This document shows, piece by piece, positions 32,078-44,765 of a DNA stretch of 64,000 nucleotides. The translations under genes and the position numbers were made by a program. The notes beneath the pieces are model-generated. The model made no database searches. It was not told the origin of the DNA and saw only the letters and a list, made by a program, of their open reading frames with translations. The stretch covers positions 682,001 to 746,000 of the forward strand of contig JAACJM010000014.1 in assembly GCA_013368315.1 (NCBI GenBank). The letters are read 5' to 3'. The DNA comes from Tetrapyrgos nigripes (lineage: Eukaryota > Basidiomycota > Agaricomycetes > Agaricales > Campanellaceae). Numbering within the stretch: the first letter of the stretch is position 1; every line of letters starts with the position of its first letter.

Positions 32078-34475
32078 ATGCGCGAGTCTTTGCCCATTGG
32101 CCCACTTTTGCTCACTGTCTTTACCGTAGGTGTTCTAACCTCGAGAGAGAACAGTACTGACCTGCCTAAAGTCCATCCTAGAGGTCTTTCTGTTATGTCT
32201 CGCAGGTTACATCCTCGCTTGGAAAGGCATACTCGATAAAAAGACGCAAAAAGTTCCCTTTTTTCTTTACATCTCTTCTACTCCTGTTCTAACAAAAATT
32301 TCAGCAACTCAATCGTCTCAATGTCTCACTCTTCACGCCCTCGCTCCTCTTCTCCAAAGTCGCCTTTTTTCTTTCACCAGAGAAACTACGAGAGCTATGG
32401 ATCATCCCCATATTCTTCGTCATAGTGACTCTCGTCTCTATGTCTGCTGCTTTCGTTCTCAGTTGGGTCTTTCGTTTGAAGAAGTCTCAGAGGTGAGTCG
32501 TCGTCCTTTCGTTTCAGAGTGGCAATGTGTATTCACGCACCTCAATGCATGCAGGAGCTTCGCAATGGCCGCAGCCATGTTTATGAACTCAAACTCTCTA
32601 CCCATCGCTCTCATGCAAAGTCTCGTCGTCACCGTCCACGGTCTCAAATGGACCAAAGACGATAACAAAAACGCCATGCTTGGTCGAGCACTCACCTATC
32701 TGGTGCTGTACAGTACTCTTGGCATGATAGTATGTCATTATGTCATTCCAAATGATCTAGTCACTGACATGATGGACAGCTTCGATGGTCTTTTGGAGTC
32801 CGACTCTTGGCGCAAGCTGATGAGGAAAACGAAGAAGGGACGATTAGGCTCCCGGACGATCCTGAAAATGCAGGGGCCGACTCTTTTTCCCGGCCCCAAC
32901 GTGGCCCAGGATTTGACATCCACTCGGATGGTTCAGATACAAGCGACACTGAGCATTCGCATTTCCAAAACATCCTTGGCCCCGCGTCCCCTACTGTTGC
33001 GTCTACTTCCGCCTCCACGTCGTATCCAAGCGTTATCGTCGACGATATACATGCTCACCCCGAAATACAGACCCAGACCCAGTTTCAGCCCCAGAAAACC
33101 CGCCTAGCCCCTCCAAAACCAAGTCCAAGACGTCGATCCTCCCGATTCTACAACTCTTTCCCCAATTCACCCAATCAATCATTCATCACCCTACCTGGTA
33201 TCCAGTCAGAGGCTCAATCCGAAGTACCCTCGAGGACTGGGTCGAATGATAATTCTGACGAGGAGTATCAGAGTGGGAGTGATGACTATGATAGTAACGA
33301 GGAGGGTGCGACCACTGGCGCCAAGACCAATACGCTCAACCAATTGGAATCGCCTGATATCCATCCTTCTGGTATACACGCTCACGCCCACAGTGCCCCT
33401 ACTCCTCATCGTCGTCGGTCCCAATCCCACTACGTCCGCGTTACTGACCCTGGACCTACATCCTTACGCAAAATAAAACGTCACATCTACCGCCTCTACA
33501 TCACCTTTATAGACTTTATGACTGTACCCCTCTGGGCTGCCTTTCTGTCTATCATTGTTGCTCTGGTTCAGCCGTTGCAGCATGTATTGGATGATCATAT
33601 GGCTCCAGTAAAGGGTGCATTGACGAGTGCAGGGAATTGTTCGATTCCTGTGACGTTGATTGTGTTGGGGGGTTACTTTTTTAAGGGGAAGGAGATGGGT
33701 GATGAGGGAGCCAACTTGAGCAAGGCTAAGGGTAAGAGTGATGGAAAGAAGGCTAATGGAGTCCGGGAGACTGGTGGTGTACAGGGGAATGGGTATGGTC
33801 AGGGACTGCAGATGTCTCCGTCGATGTTGTTTGAAAGTTTGAAGGAGGCGTTTTTGTCTAAGGAAGAGAAGGCACGACGACGACGAAGACACCTTGTAGA
33901 GGATGGGGATGATGAGGAGTCAGAAACGAGTGCTTTACTTTCCGAAACCGAAAACAGACATGGGGACGGGGAGACCGTGACGGCGAGGAGGAGAATCAAC
34001 ACCACTGCCCTTGCTAATGGTCACAACTCCAACCCTAAGGCGAAGAAAACGAGAGAAAATGATGACACGCAGGAGGAAGACCGCCCACATCCAGGTGAAA
34101 CACGCACCGTCGTCATAGCCGTCCTGGCAAGGATGGTAGTGACACCGTTGTTCCTGTTACCTATCATGGCGCTGTCCAAGTATTTCGATTTACAGGCTGT
34201 GGTGGATGAGTGAGTTTCCTTTCCTTGTCTATTTCCTGGGAGTTTTTCTTCGAGACTGACTCGTTTTGCTTTCTTCCAGCCCAATATTTGTCCTAGCCAA
34301 CGTCCTACTCGTGTCTTCCCCTCCTGCCCTCACCCTCGCTCAAATCACCCAAGCAGCGTCAGGAGACGCTTTTGAACGGCTCATCAGTCGTACAATATTT
34401 TGGGCTTATTGTGTTGTGACGCCACCTGCGACAATTGGGTATATAGTGTTGGCGTTGTTGATGACGAAGTTGTAG
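32078..34475 (+). CDS. Auxin-efflux-carrier-family membrane transporter
   Basis: Exons 32078-32125, 32172-32252, 32305-32492, 32555-32729, 32780-34209 and 34280-34475 total 2118 nt, 705 aa. Membrane segments at the N-terminus (GPLLLTVFTSILEVFLLCLA, WIIPIFFVIVTLVSMSAAFV) and C-terminus (VVIAVLARMVVTPLFLLPIM, PIFVLANVLLVSSPPALTLA) flank a ~300-residue hydrophilic acidic loop. This is the layout of fungal PIN-like transporters such as yeast YBR287W/YLR152C, proposed to sit in the ER or other internal membranes. FMNSNSLPIALMQSLV and TPSLLFSKVAFFLSPEKL are family signatures. The first intron is only 46 nt. Substrate unknown. Confidence 0.88.
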
Positions 34476-34860
34476 ATGATGTCATAGATGGTGTGTTGGT
34501 GCAGGTGGAGGTTGATACGTTGGAAAAGATGGGGAGGATGGGAAAGAGAGGAGGTCGAGTGGTGGGTGAGATGGGTGAGGTGGGTGCAAGTGTGGGTGTA
34601 GGTGTAGAGGGATGACAAATGATATGATCTTGGGTACGTTTGATTAGTTGGAGACTTTGTACGTGAATACGTCAGGATAGGGAGAAGAACGCGGTGACAG
34701 TTGCTTATACTATCTAGAAAGGAGTAAGGGATGGGTGAATAAACGTTATAGATTTACTGTACGGACTTTTCTAACATCTACTGTATGAAGGTGTACTCAT
34801 TGATTTGCTTTTACATACTTATGCGCTTTGTATCTTACATTCTCAGATTTAGGGCTCTTG
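34476..34860. other. 3' flank of transporter, nothing else recognised
   Basis: Probable 3' UTR and spacer; frames here lack motifs. Confidence 0.35.
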
Positions 34861-35690
34861 CTAGGAACAGAAAGTGCGATTACTATTAAGTCCAAGGAGA
34901 TGCTGGGCAGTTACTACACTACACAAAAGTTCAAACTACTAGGGAGTCCGAGGTCCGATCATTGTATGATGAATGACGTCGAAAGCAGCAAGCGATCACT
35001 TACAACATCTGCGCCCAATCTGCGCCCAATCTGCGCCAGCAAAATTGCTATCTTTTGCTCAGCGTATCTGCATGACGCGAACGGTGAGATCTGTCGCCCC
35101 TCCGAGTCCGACTAGTTCGGGAAACTTCAGTACTTACACAACAAATACATAGACACAGGGCAATCCACGTCGAGTACAATTTGCACAAGATGGCCGGACA
35201 CCATCACATTTTATCTTGCGACCTGAAGGAAAGGATTAACCTTAAGGACAATAACACGTTAGTGAATGGCGTAAGTACTTACCACCGCAGAACTGCCAAG
35301 CCAGGTTGCTCTCAGGTGGCGTCTGATCAGTGTTGCGGTTGGACTAAGACTAGATCATTCATAGGTCAGAACTTCAAGTGAGCTCACTGACTGTGGCGAA
35401 GAGAACTTTTGACCGACCTGAATACTGGGCATGATAAAAAATGGCTTGGAGATTTGTGATTGCAGAACGTAAATTTACAAATAGACAGACCACAGTGAAC
35501 AAGATTCAATCAAGAATCGAAGGCTTGAGAAGGTGGCAATAGGAGGATTCAGGAATTCGTTCAAATTATTTTGAAGATCCGCGACCAGAAGCCTCTCTTT
35601 TACTTATACGTTCGTGGAGAAGCTCTTGGCTTTAATAAAGCCAACAGCTGGTGACCCATTTAAAAGCCAGTTCCATTTTCGAGCTGAAGG
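34835..35690. repeat. Tandem unit 1 carrying a mini zinc-cluster gene
   Basis: Diverged direct duplicate of about 35850-36720. Shared blocks include GATGAATGACGTCGAAAGCA, ACTTACAACATCTGCGCC, GCATGACGCG and CCATCACATTTTAT. Gene, introns and flanks are all duplicated. Confidence 0.7.
35134..35432 (-). pseudogene. Mini Zn2Cys6 zinc-cluster protein, first Cys lost
   Basis: Exons 35418-35432, 35283-35322 and 35134-35222 give 47 aa. The cluster reads AWQFCGGRKIKCDGVRPSC followed by ANCTRRGLPC; the first zinc-ligand cysteine is Trp and the next basic residue is Gly, so five of six ligands remain. A GTAAGT near the third-exon end could instead lead to a fourth exon (YAEQKIAILLAQIGRRLG) and a longer frame ending at 34861. 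Zn2Cys6 domains normally bind DNA in fungal transcription factors, but no activation or fungal-specific TF domain is visible. Probably decayed. Confidence 0.6.
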
Positions 35691-35849
35691 TTGTGGCCAA
35701 ATTAATATTGGGGCTCATCGATATCTTCAATGGGATGTCGCTGTAATGGTTTTCATCTTTCTTCCATAAGAATAACTTGATCATAAGAATCAAGAATACA
35801 ACCAGATTCATCTCCTTGCGGACTTGTCGTGGATTTCGAGCACCGCTTT

Positions 35850-36720
35850 ATCTTAGATTTTTACTGGATTTGGGTTCTATCTAGGAACAGACCTTTAAAG
35901 TGAATAGACTAAGTACTACGAGAACGCACGATACACAACATGTTCTATAGCTACTAGTACTAGTAAAGTCATAAGGTAGTCACATGGTCATTGGTAGGAG
36001 GTCTTCTCTACTTTACAAGATGAATGACGTCGAAAGCAATTGATGACTTACAACATCTGCGCCACAGAAAGTTTATTATCATGATGATGAGTGCAAGCAA
36101 TGACTTGCATCTGCGCCACAGCAAAATTATTATCATTTTTGCTCAGATCTGCATGACGCGTATGTTCAGTAGTCTGTACTTCCGAGTCGTGAATGGTTTG
36201 GGAAAGTTCAACACCTACACAGATACATAGACGCAGGGATACCCACGGCGATTGCAATTCGAACAAGAGGGTCGTACGCCATCACATTTTATTTTGCGAC
36301 CTATGATAAAAAAGGGGATTAACCTCAATCACAATAAAGCGAAGTTGCCACCGTGCTGGTATACTTACCACGACAGAACTGACAGGCCATCGAGGTCCGT
36401 TTTGGCATTTTAGGGTCTTCAGTTTGCGTCTGATTAGATTTCTGGTTGTAGTGGGACTAGATCCACAGGTCAGAAGGGAGCTCAGTGGCGGAGTTAACTT
36501 TAAACTAACCTGAGCAGACATGATCGGAAAGAACTTGAAGATATGGGCTCGGAGAGAATAAATCTGAAAATTTACAGACGACGTGACGAGTACAAGAGTT
36601 GAGAAAATGCGAGGAGGATACGAGGATTGGAATGGTACGAATTCGCTATTCACGACCCAACTAGAAGTCTCCCTTTTATACGTTCGGATTGGCGTTCTCT
36701 ATGGCTCATTTGGCAGCATC
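35850..36720. repeat. Tandem unit 2 carrying a mini zinc-cluster gene
   Basis: Second copy of the unit at 34835-35690, about 1 kb away and in the same orientation. Confidence 0.7.
36215..36521 (-). CDS. Mini Zn2Cys6 zinc-cluster protein
   Basis: Exons 36510-36521, 36369-36429 and 36215-36300 total 159 nt, 52 aa. The sequence contains a complete binuclear zinc cluster, ACQFCRGRKIKCDGVRPSC followed by SNCNRRGYPC, with all six cysteines in CX2CX6C...CX2CX6C spacing. It stops two codons after the cluster. A fourth exon aligned with copy 1 reaches a stop after SEQK, so this copy stays short either way. The cluster is split by an intron after CRG, a common position in fungal zinc-cluster genes. 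Possible roles: truncated transcription factor, DNA-binding competitor, or remnant. Confidence 0.62.
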
Positions 36721-36721
36721 A

Positions 36722-39700
36722 TTCTCGAGTCGTTTAAGGTGATGACAAAATTAGTAAGGGCACATCCGATTTCATGCGATGACGATATATTCACTTTCAT
36801 CTTCCGGTCGAATAAGATAGTCAGAATCAATAATACAACTGGGCTCACCTCCTCGTGGATTCATCGTGGACTTTCAGAATCGCTGTCGCATCGCACAGCT
36901 CCGAGTCGGCGAAATTATTGTTATTAAAGGGACGTTGTCATTCTTTCGCCACCTTTTTTCGGATTGACTCAGTGAACCTACTTAGTGTCAGACTCGGATA
37001 ATTATGAAGAACTTCTTTGGCTTGGAGCACTGGGCTATGTATAACGTAGGGACTCGTTCTTACCGCTGACTGCTTCGAGAGGTACGGTCGCTGACTGTCT
37101 CCGGAAGTGCGGTGTCCTGACAATCTCCGACATCACATCTGGCCGGTATGGTGTATGCTGTTTTGGGCAGCGTCCATTGCGCGCGCGAGCGCTGCCTGGA
37201 TTTTCTTCCAAAATGTTTCCGACGACATTGGAAACGAATAGTCTGACCAATCACTGATCAGAATCTAGATGTGTATAGCCAATCCATATCGACGCCACAA
37301 CTCATGTTTAATCTTATCGACGAGTCATCAAGTTTGACGAAACAGCTCCTTTCTTCCTGAATACTAGGCTTAAGGATTGAAGATGACACTGAGACTTGAC
37401 ATCTAGAATATTAATCGAGTACGACAGATAAGTAATGTACAGGAATATGCCTCGAGGCTTTTGGGCCAGTAGTTCGTAGCTGGAGTGCGTGCTGTACACG
37501 TAAGTAGTTGAACGATCCTCTATACTGAAATGACAGTAGATTATTAGATATGTCAATGGCCGGGAGCAACTGTACCTGCTAGTGTATAATGAGATTATCG
37601 GCGATAGCAAGATAAAGCCATTCGCGATCGGACGAGACATGAACGCGACGCGACGCGTCTGATCAGGTGATGGCTTGGTTGCCATTCGGAATCTTCCGTC
37701 TCGACGTTCTTAGCCTCCAACTTGCCTCCAACGCACTTCGTCGTGTTGTCTCTTCATGAATCTTGTGATTCCTCGTGCAGCCATAGACGTGACGCTGACA
37801 TGGCGCCTCTGAAGCAGAACAAATGCTGAAGTCGTCTACAAGGACTGCGTGCATTTTTCGCTAAGTCAACGCGTCGGCCCTTCAAGGCAGCCGTTTTCGG
37901 GGTTTGCTGCTCCTGTGTTGTGCACTGTGGCAGTGATTATTGACAATATTAATATGCCTATCACTGATTTGAAGTATTCCGCTCTTTCTAGGAGTCCGAA
38001 AAACACTAGGAAAAACCTATGGAAAACAAATGTATACACGCGCGCACGTACGAGTTGTCCGCAACTTCAAACTCTCCTATTCGCATAACGTGCCTTCGGC
38101 ACTGGTATTGAGTGCTTAAATCATACATAAACGTAAACGCTGAAATGGATTATACTACATAGTAAAGTAAGAACTAATCACTACTTTTGATAGTGGAATT
38201 CTGTGACATTTCTAGCCTCGTACCGTCGCAGAATATCGTTAAAACATATTCTCAGACATAGAGATACAGAGATTACGTGGAAAATACCTTTTCTTAATGC
38301 CTGAATTATCGTGGAGGACTGGCGGAGGACTTAAATCTGCGGAAATCCACGGAGTCCGCGCTGAGGCGCTTTGCAACCGCTTTGGGGGAAGTTTTTTTTG
38401 CTGATCGATCGACGATCGTCGATTTTGCCACTCCCCGACACCGGGTGATTACCTCGTCACTTGAAAACTTCCGCCTTCTACTCCTACGTTGATTCCATTG
38501 CTTTGCTGGCTGACTGACCTCTTTCTCTTTTCTCTCCAATCTACCGCTCTGAATCACGCTTTCTGCAATTATATGCGCCTCTGACCAGTACGGACGGGCT
38601 CGTTCCATCGATGTGGATACTTGGCAGATACCAATGGATATCTACTCTACCTGATCTCTACGACTCGCTTCAAGGGTTTGTCGACAATGGCAATCAGAGT
38701 CCGTCAGACTCGAACTCGCTACATGAATACCTTGCGCTTGAAACGCTCGATCGCTTTCCATACGTCGGGCTTTTCGGTGACAACAACAACAGTCAACGAC
38801 GCCAATTCCCACCAGTTCCCGTGCATCACGTTGGTCGTCTCTTCTCGCCTCCGCCAAAGAGCTAGCTCTCAAGCTTGCCCTACGTCGTACTACAAGTCTG
38901 TTCCAACTTCCAGCTGCTTCTCGCATTGGTAGAGCCCGCGGCGCGTAAGTAGATTTGCCGTATGTTTCCTGACTTCACTTACGATCTTTTCGAGTCGTTG
39001 ATTCCGAAAATTACCTGTAACCCTCCTTGATGATGACTCAGAACGTATAGGAAATCAGGAATCAGACGAGAGACGAGCACGGGAAGACTCAAAGTTCATT
39101 CTCGTTTTTGCTTGGGGGGCTGAACGCAAGCTTATGTACGTTGTTCTGTGATCATGACTTGTCTACCGGCAGAAAAACTCACCTTACAGCTATATAGAAG
39201 AGTGGAATGGATTATCAGCGATAATGAGAGCGGTCATAGGGCGCGCAGAGCCCTCATCATACGGTACATTTTCTTATTCTTTCGTAGTTCACCCAGGTAA
39301 TAAAGATTGAACAACTTTTGATTCAGACTGGCAGCTCACTTCTTGTTCAATTTTGCTAAGATTATCAGGACTATAGTCCCGTTCCCATTGACAGTCGACT
39401 TATACCCTCGTGGTACATACGGTAGATTTCAGTGCTTCAGTTTTGTCTTTGCTTTCGAGTGCACGTACGCGGTAGACTAACTTGTGCATCCTTCATTCTC
39501 TAGAGCTTTCACTTAGAAGGATGAATGCAATTGACTAAAAGCTATCTTGCTTTCAGGAGGCTAGTGCTAGTAGGCGTTCACGTCACCACTTTACCACGTT
39601 GGAAAATGATTCGTGACTCGCACCGTCGAGTTGTTTCTCAATTTTTACTTGCAAGCCGTATGGAGAATCGACGACGATAGCAATACACCGGGTCAGTAAC

Positions 39701-40087
39701 TCTTATTTGAAGGAAGGACTCGATAAAGCAAAGTTTTTATGTTGAAATAACCTTCTTGAGTCGTTGTGAGTCCCAGCATACGAGAACGAGATGCAGCAAG
39801 AGAACGAGTATATTCCGGTTTGTCCGGCTAGATGACGGCGAGAAGCAAGGAGAATCGGATGCGGAAACATCCAGAACGACGTACTAAATACTACAGAAAT
39901 AGGGGCTACGTATCTACAGCAAACATGCAAACAAAATCTACGAGCTTTCAAGCTCACTGTCAAAGTACAAAATACAAAGTACAAAATACAACATTTTGTT
40001 GATCGAATAAAGAGAGATAGTTGAATCAGAGTACGAGAGGCAAGCAAAGACTCCAGAGATAAGTACAGGATACAGTTCAGTTTGATG
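36722..40087. other. Gene-poor region
   Basis: No domain recognised. 38608-38940 has two overlapping open frames on the plus strand without motifs. Short A/T-rich stretches and scattered ORFs elsewhere look like chance. Confidence 0.35.
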
Positions 40088-41277
40088 CATCAGCAAAAAG
40101 GCATTTCGCCTTTTACGAACTTTTCCCGAACTTTCAGGCACTTTTCGCCGGGCCCTCCGGACTTTTAAAAGCCAGGTCCCATTACTTTTACAAGTTCGAA
40201 AAAGTTCAAATAAGTACATGAACAAAAGGTTGGAAAAAGTTCTATATACATATATCCTGGTAGCTTCTGCGGCACTACAACCAGCCCACCAATGCATCTA
40301 CGCTTCTTCAACGGTCAGACAGCATGGTCCTGTCAAAAGAATGAGAACGACTTCTTGAGCACAGATGGAGCATAACTTACCACGAACCAATTGCGCTATG
40401 CTAGCTATCTCAAGTTTGTGCTTCCCATGGTAAGCCCTGTTGGAAATCATCGTATGAAAAAGCAACTTGGTAGGGGAAAAAATGCATTTACCTTGTGCAA
40501 ACATTTTTTCCTTGCCAACATCTCAACGTGCTTCCTTTCCCATCCGGCAAAACCACCATGTAGTATGTCTCTGTGGGCCTGATGCACATAGGGAAAAATT
40601 GGGGCCATCAACGAAATTGAGATTTGAGGAGGGCTTGACTTTCTGAGCGTTGCTGAGAAGTAGAGCGTTGATGTGGAGTTAACAGCACTGAGAGGCTGAC
40701 GAAGACAGAGAAAACATAGAGGACAATGGAAAGAACGTTGGCGGCTTTGATGGGCAGCGTCGGTTGAGGGAGTTGAGGGCAATCTTGAGGGCAACGTTGA
40801 CAATGTTGAGGACGTCGACAAGGAAACGTAGATGATGATGTAAGTGGCTTGATGGACGACTGTATAGTACACGTCACAATGTGTCGGAGTTTGAACAGAA
40901 CTCGTTTGAAAAATCCGTCGTTCGAATTCCTTCAGCCGTTCCCCGCCTTGAAGTGCTCAGCGCTCGGCACACAACATGCATGCTCACTGTCAACACTATG
41001 GACAAGATGGGGAGAGCAGTGCCGTTCTCTTCATGATTTACATTGGGTGACGCGCTACCTGCTGTACATGTAGTACTACATACACTCTAGGCTTTCGGTC
41101 TACTGGTAGACAAGCTCGCAAAAGTACACAAAAGTCCTCGCCGGTTGCGAGGCCCACCGCAAAGTACCAAAAAGTCCGGAAAAGGTCTTGCAGAAAAGGT
41201 CATCAAAAGTCCGGACCGGTCAAAGTTCCCAAAAGGATCAAAAAGGTCCGAAAAGGCGAAATGCCTTTTTGCTGATG
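40088..41277. mobile_element. 1.19-kb element with 27-bp perfect inverted ends
   Basis: 40088-40114 is the exact reverse complement of 41251-41277 (both ends contain AAAAAGGCATTTCGCC). Just inside each end are degenerate runs of AAAAGTCC/AAAAGGTC-type words. The interior has overlapping frames but no recognised transposase. It is compatible with a non-autonomous DNA transposon. Target-site duplication is not obvious (flanks GATG... and ...TGAG). Confidence 0.55.
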
Positions 41278-44099
41278 TGAGATATCGAGAGCAAAATCAC
41301 AAGAGAGAGAAGAGGAAAGCAAGAAAAAATAAAATCGTAAGAAAGATGAGATATGAAGATTGATAAGTGTGACGGCGAGAGCCGAGGATAGGGTACTCGG
41401 AGAGTTGAAGGACCAGAATTCAACGACATGATTCCTGCAGATCAAAGGATTCAATACTGGCTAGGTGCGGCTGGTGCACCCATTGTCCTGCTCAATTTCT
41501 CGGTCATATGTGGACCATAAGCGCACGCTCATTTCTAGTGGTAGTATTAGCAATGTCACATCACCGGGGAGTCATCACATTCGAAGACTTCATTCCAGCC
41601 GGCCGCAGCGGGGAGTGCTCCGCAAGGGAAGCGGATCTAGACTACTCGATATAGTGAGCGATAGGCCTAAGGCAACCTTGATTGGACCTTGATAACTGGG
41701 ACTACTTAATAGATTTGAACACGAATAATCATCTCGCTTCGAATGAATCGAATCCACAGAGCTGACACTCACCTCGAATGTAGAAATAAATGATTTAAGC
41801 AATTGGAGCCTGCCAGTGACCCGCGAACGATATCATTTAGGTGCTGGAATGTGGAGGTCACTCAGGAACCAGTGAAGTGTGCCTATGATGTCAGTACGAC
41901 TCTTTTAATTCGAACACGAAGAAAGGACTGTACTCACGACAACAAGGTGTTTGATATGAAAGGAGGATTGTGGGAAGGATTCGAGTTGTTTTGCAGATTT
42001 ACAACAAAAAGTATACGTCCCTCGTAAACAGACAGTAACGACGATCATTAAAATGATGTGATAGCAAACAAAAAGGGAGTCCTTTTACACATTGGTTGAG
42101 GCTTATTCAAGATGTTCTAATTTGTTGGCCATAATCACTTCCGATGATGCCAATCAGTATGTACTTGCACCCTATTTTTGCACAACGCCCAGTCTACAAT
42201 AAGAGGATCTATCGCCATGAAGAAGAAATATCTGGATCAAATAAGGAAACGAATCTCTGAATCTAATCTTCGAATTTTGAATCAGGCATTGAAATTAATT
42301 ATTGCCACAACTGTGACTCAGAAGAGTGGCAAAATAATGATCTATATTGAGACTAGAACCTTTACAGCCCTCTCAGAGTCCTAACTCGAAATGAATGATG
42401 AATGAAAGCCACGAGGTAGACGTCCTTTTGGACAGCCAGCGCAAAAACTCAACACTTAATTATAAGTAAGGTGTGACGGTTCTGGCCATGGACCTACAGA
42501 TCTGAAGTAGAATAAGGTTGCATTAACATTTCACGGGTTCACCGCAGCTTCTATATCAATCAAGACACATGTTATAGCCAACTTCAGGGACCACTGTGGC
42601 CGACTATTAGGCGCTGGCTGGTCCTCCATCATCTTACTAAATCGAAAGAAGAACTCAGCGTTGTGGCAGTGTACGGTGGAGATAATTGTCGAACCTGAAT
42701 GAGTCATCCACTCTGACCATCGGTTGAACTTGTAGTGCTCCTGCAACAGCGTCAGCGGGAAACACAAGCTTGAAATCTTGGTCTCACGCGGCGCAACTTT
42801 CCGATACCTGGAAGGCTGGACCCCGCTCAGCTTATCCTCTGCTCATAATTCCACCACTTTCACCAGCATACAGGCATTCCTAGCTACTCAAGAGACTGTT
42901 AAAAGCAGTTGAGGTCCTTTGAGACGTGTTTCGAGAGTTTGAGTGAGACTAGTACTGTTACAGTGTAGCTATTTCCTTTTTCGTCAACCCCTATTCACGA
43001 CTCACGCGCTCTGAGTACAGATACACGGTCTTAGCTATGAGCATGATGTATCTCACTCATTTAGCCTCATATTATTGAATATTATATTCTGGTGTTATGA
43101 AGCAGTGTTCAAACAGGCTCGCAAGGTGAGTGACCCTCCAAATAGGTAGAGACACAGTCATAAAAATGACCTAGATTGCTCTTATATTTAAGAGTGTCTT
43201 AATCTGTCCACCTCAGAGCCCAGGTTGCGAAAAAAAATACCAGTCTTAGCGAGTTCGTTTGTTACTCTGTCAATATACCTGATTCTGTGTGAATTCCTGA
43301 CACTTACTTACATGTATAATGATGAAGAAGGAGATTGTGGTCCAAGCGAGGACCAAGGGAAACTGGTCGTGTCTCGGAAATGGGAGTGGGAGTGAAAGAA
43401 GGAATGCGACGGCGTGAGAATAACGCGTCGGATAGGGTTCGAGAAGGCTCAAAGACGTGAAAAGGCTCAAAGAATAAGAAAGGCTCAAAGAATAGGGGAT
43501 CGAAAGGCTCGAAAGGCTCGGCTCAGGCTCAGTGGGGCTCAAAAGTGCGCAGAAGGAAAGATACAGATTTCTAGTACTAGTGTCTACTTATACTAATTTA
43601 CTGCAAGGAACGCAATATAGCTATAAAAGTGTAAGTATCTACAAAGAGAAGCGAGTGACGATGTTGAGAAACAGATTGACAGTAAGTAATAGGGATAGGG
43701 GAATAGAATCAATGAGAAGCTGTCGGGGAAAGTAAGTCCGAGATAATTATAGAAATAGCCCGTTGCAAGTGCAAAGTCGGATTCACTTTTTTTTTTTTTT
43801 TTTTTGCCAATTGTCCCTTCTCTCTCCCAGTCGGTAAACCATCAGATGTAGAATACGACGCAGTAAGGGGACTCCCAAGACCCTCAGTGCTTGCTCAAGG
43901 CACTGTGCGAAGGATGGGACGGACTGGGAGGGATCGGAGGTGACATCAGCTAGAAGTTAACCGGTTTGAGAAAGAAGAATCTTTAGTAAGTACGACAGTG
44001 AATGTGAATTGAAGGTAAGAAAGTATGGTAGACATGAAAGTGAAATAAAGTATTGATTCGACGGGAGGGACGTGCGTCCCTACCACAATGACTGTGTAA
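41278..44099. other. Gene-poor region with simple repeats
   Basis: No gene recognised. 43438-43560 is a degenerate array of AAAGGCTC units; a 19-nt T tract lies at 43787-43805. Confidence 0.4.
43438..43560. repeat. Degenerate AAAGGCTC tandem array
   Basis: About eight copies of (A)AAGGCTC separated by 0-12 nt, ending in GGCTCAGGCTCAGTGGGGCTC. It resembles the A-rich purine words inside the ends of the 40088-41277 element. Confidence 0.55.
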
Positions 44100-44765
44100 G
44101 AGACAATTGATTGGCTTTTTAGTTTTTCTTCAGCTACATATGATCGGAGCAACTCAGCATATATGAACATTCAAAAAGATTGCATAAGTACATCCTATTA
44201 GTCCGAGTCCTGAATTTGTTACTCATTGTCTGATTTCTGCTTGAAGTTGAAGAAGAGGTAAAACTCATCCTCAGTACCTTCCAATTCCAACACAGGGAAT
44301 CAAACCCTGGGCTATCACAACTCAGCAAATAGATAGATAGATAGATAGATTTACACTGCTACTGACAACTGCCTATGACTAATTACAACTCGCCCCATAG
44401 ACGAGAGGAGGAGCTATTGTGGAACCAATAACTGATTCAGCAGGGCAAGCAACCATGCTGCAGGGGCAACATTCTTTCTGGATGAGAGGCGATAATGTTA
44501 GCCAATACACCATGATGGATGGATGCAAGTAACGAGGTGTGTGTATTCCAGCTGCTATAGTTCAAGTTACCGCTTCGAGTTAGTTTTTGGTGTCTACCCT
44601 TATTACAGAGAAGGTTGGTAAGTCTTTGCCTACTCCTGTGTAACAGTGTAAGATCTACAGAAGGACTTCAGCTGAAAAGTGGCGGAGAAATCAGGATGAT
44701 CGGAAATTTGAAATATTGTAGATCGGGGATCTACTAGACCCAAGTGGCGTAAGTGCAAAGCCTAT
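44100..44765 (-). repeat. tRNA-Glu-bearing repeat, copy A
   Basis: Similar over its length to 45705-46440 and, in parts, to 61640-62210. On the minus strand it runs from ...GGATC and TAGTAGATCCCCGATC, through the tRNA gene, to a 3' flank with CATTCAAAAAGATTGCA on the plus strand. Confidence 0.7.
44285..44519 (-). pseudogene. tRNA-Glu(CTC) interrupted by a 163-nt insertion
   Basis: The 5' half (44519-44483) and 3' half (44319-44285) match the other tRNA-Glu genes, but the intron site after position 37 holds 163 nt: a SINE-like body (TTGCTTGCCCTGCTGAATC) ending in (TCTA)n. Substitutions in the loop, anticodon stem and acceptor (TGTTGGA against TCCATCA leaves one mismatch) suggest it is dead. 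Confidence 0.72.

Noticed and set aside
38608..38940. Two overlapping plus-strand ORFs (84 and 103 aa)
   Set aside because: No recognisable motif, no splice support, and the two frames compete over the same DNA.
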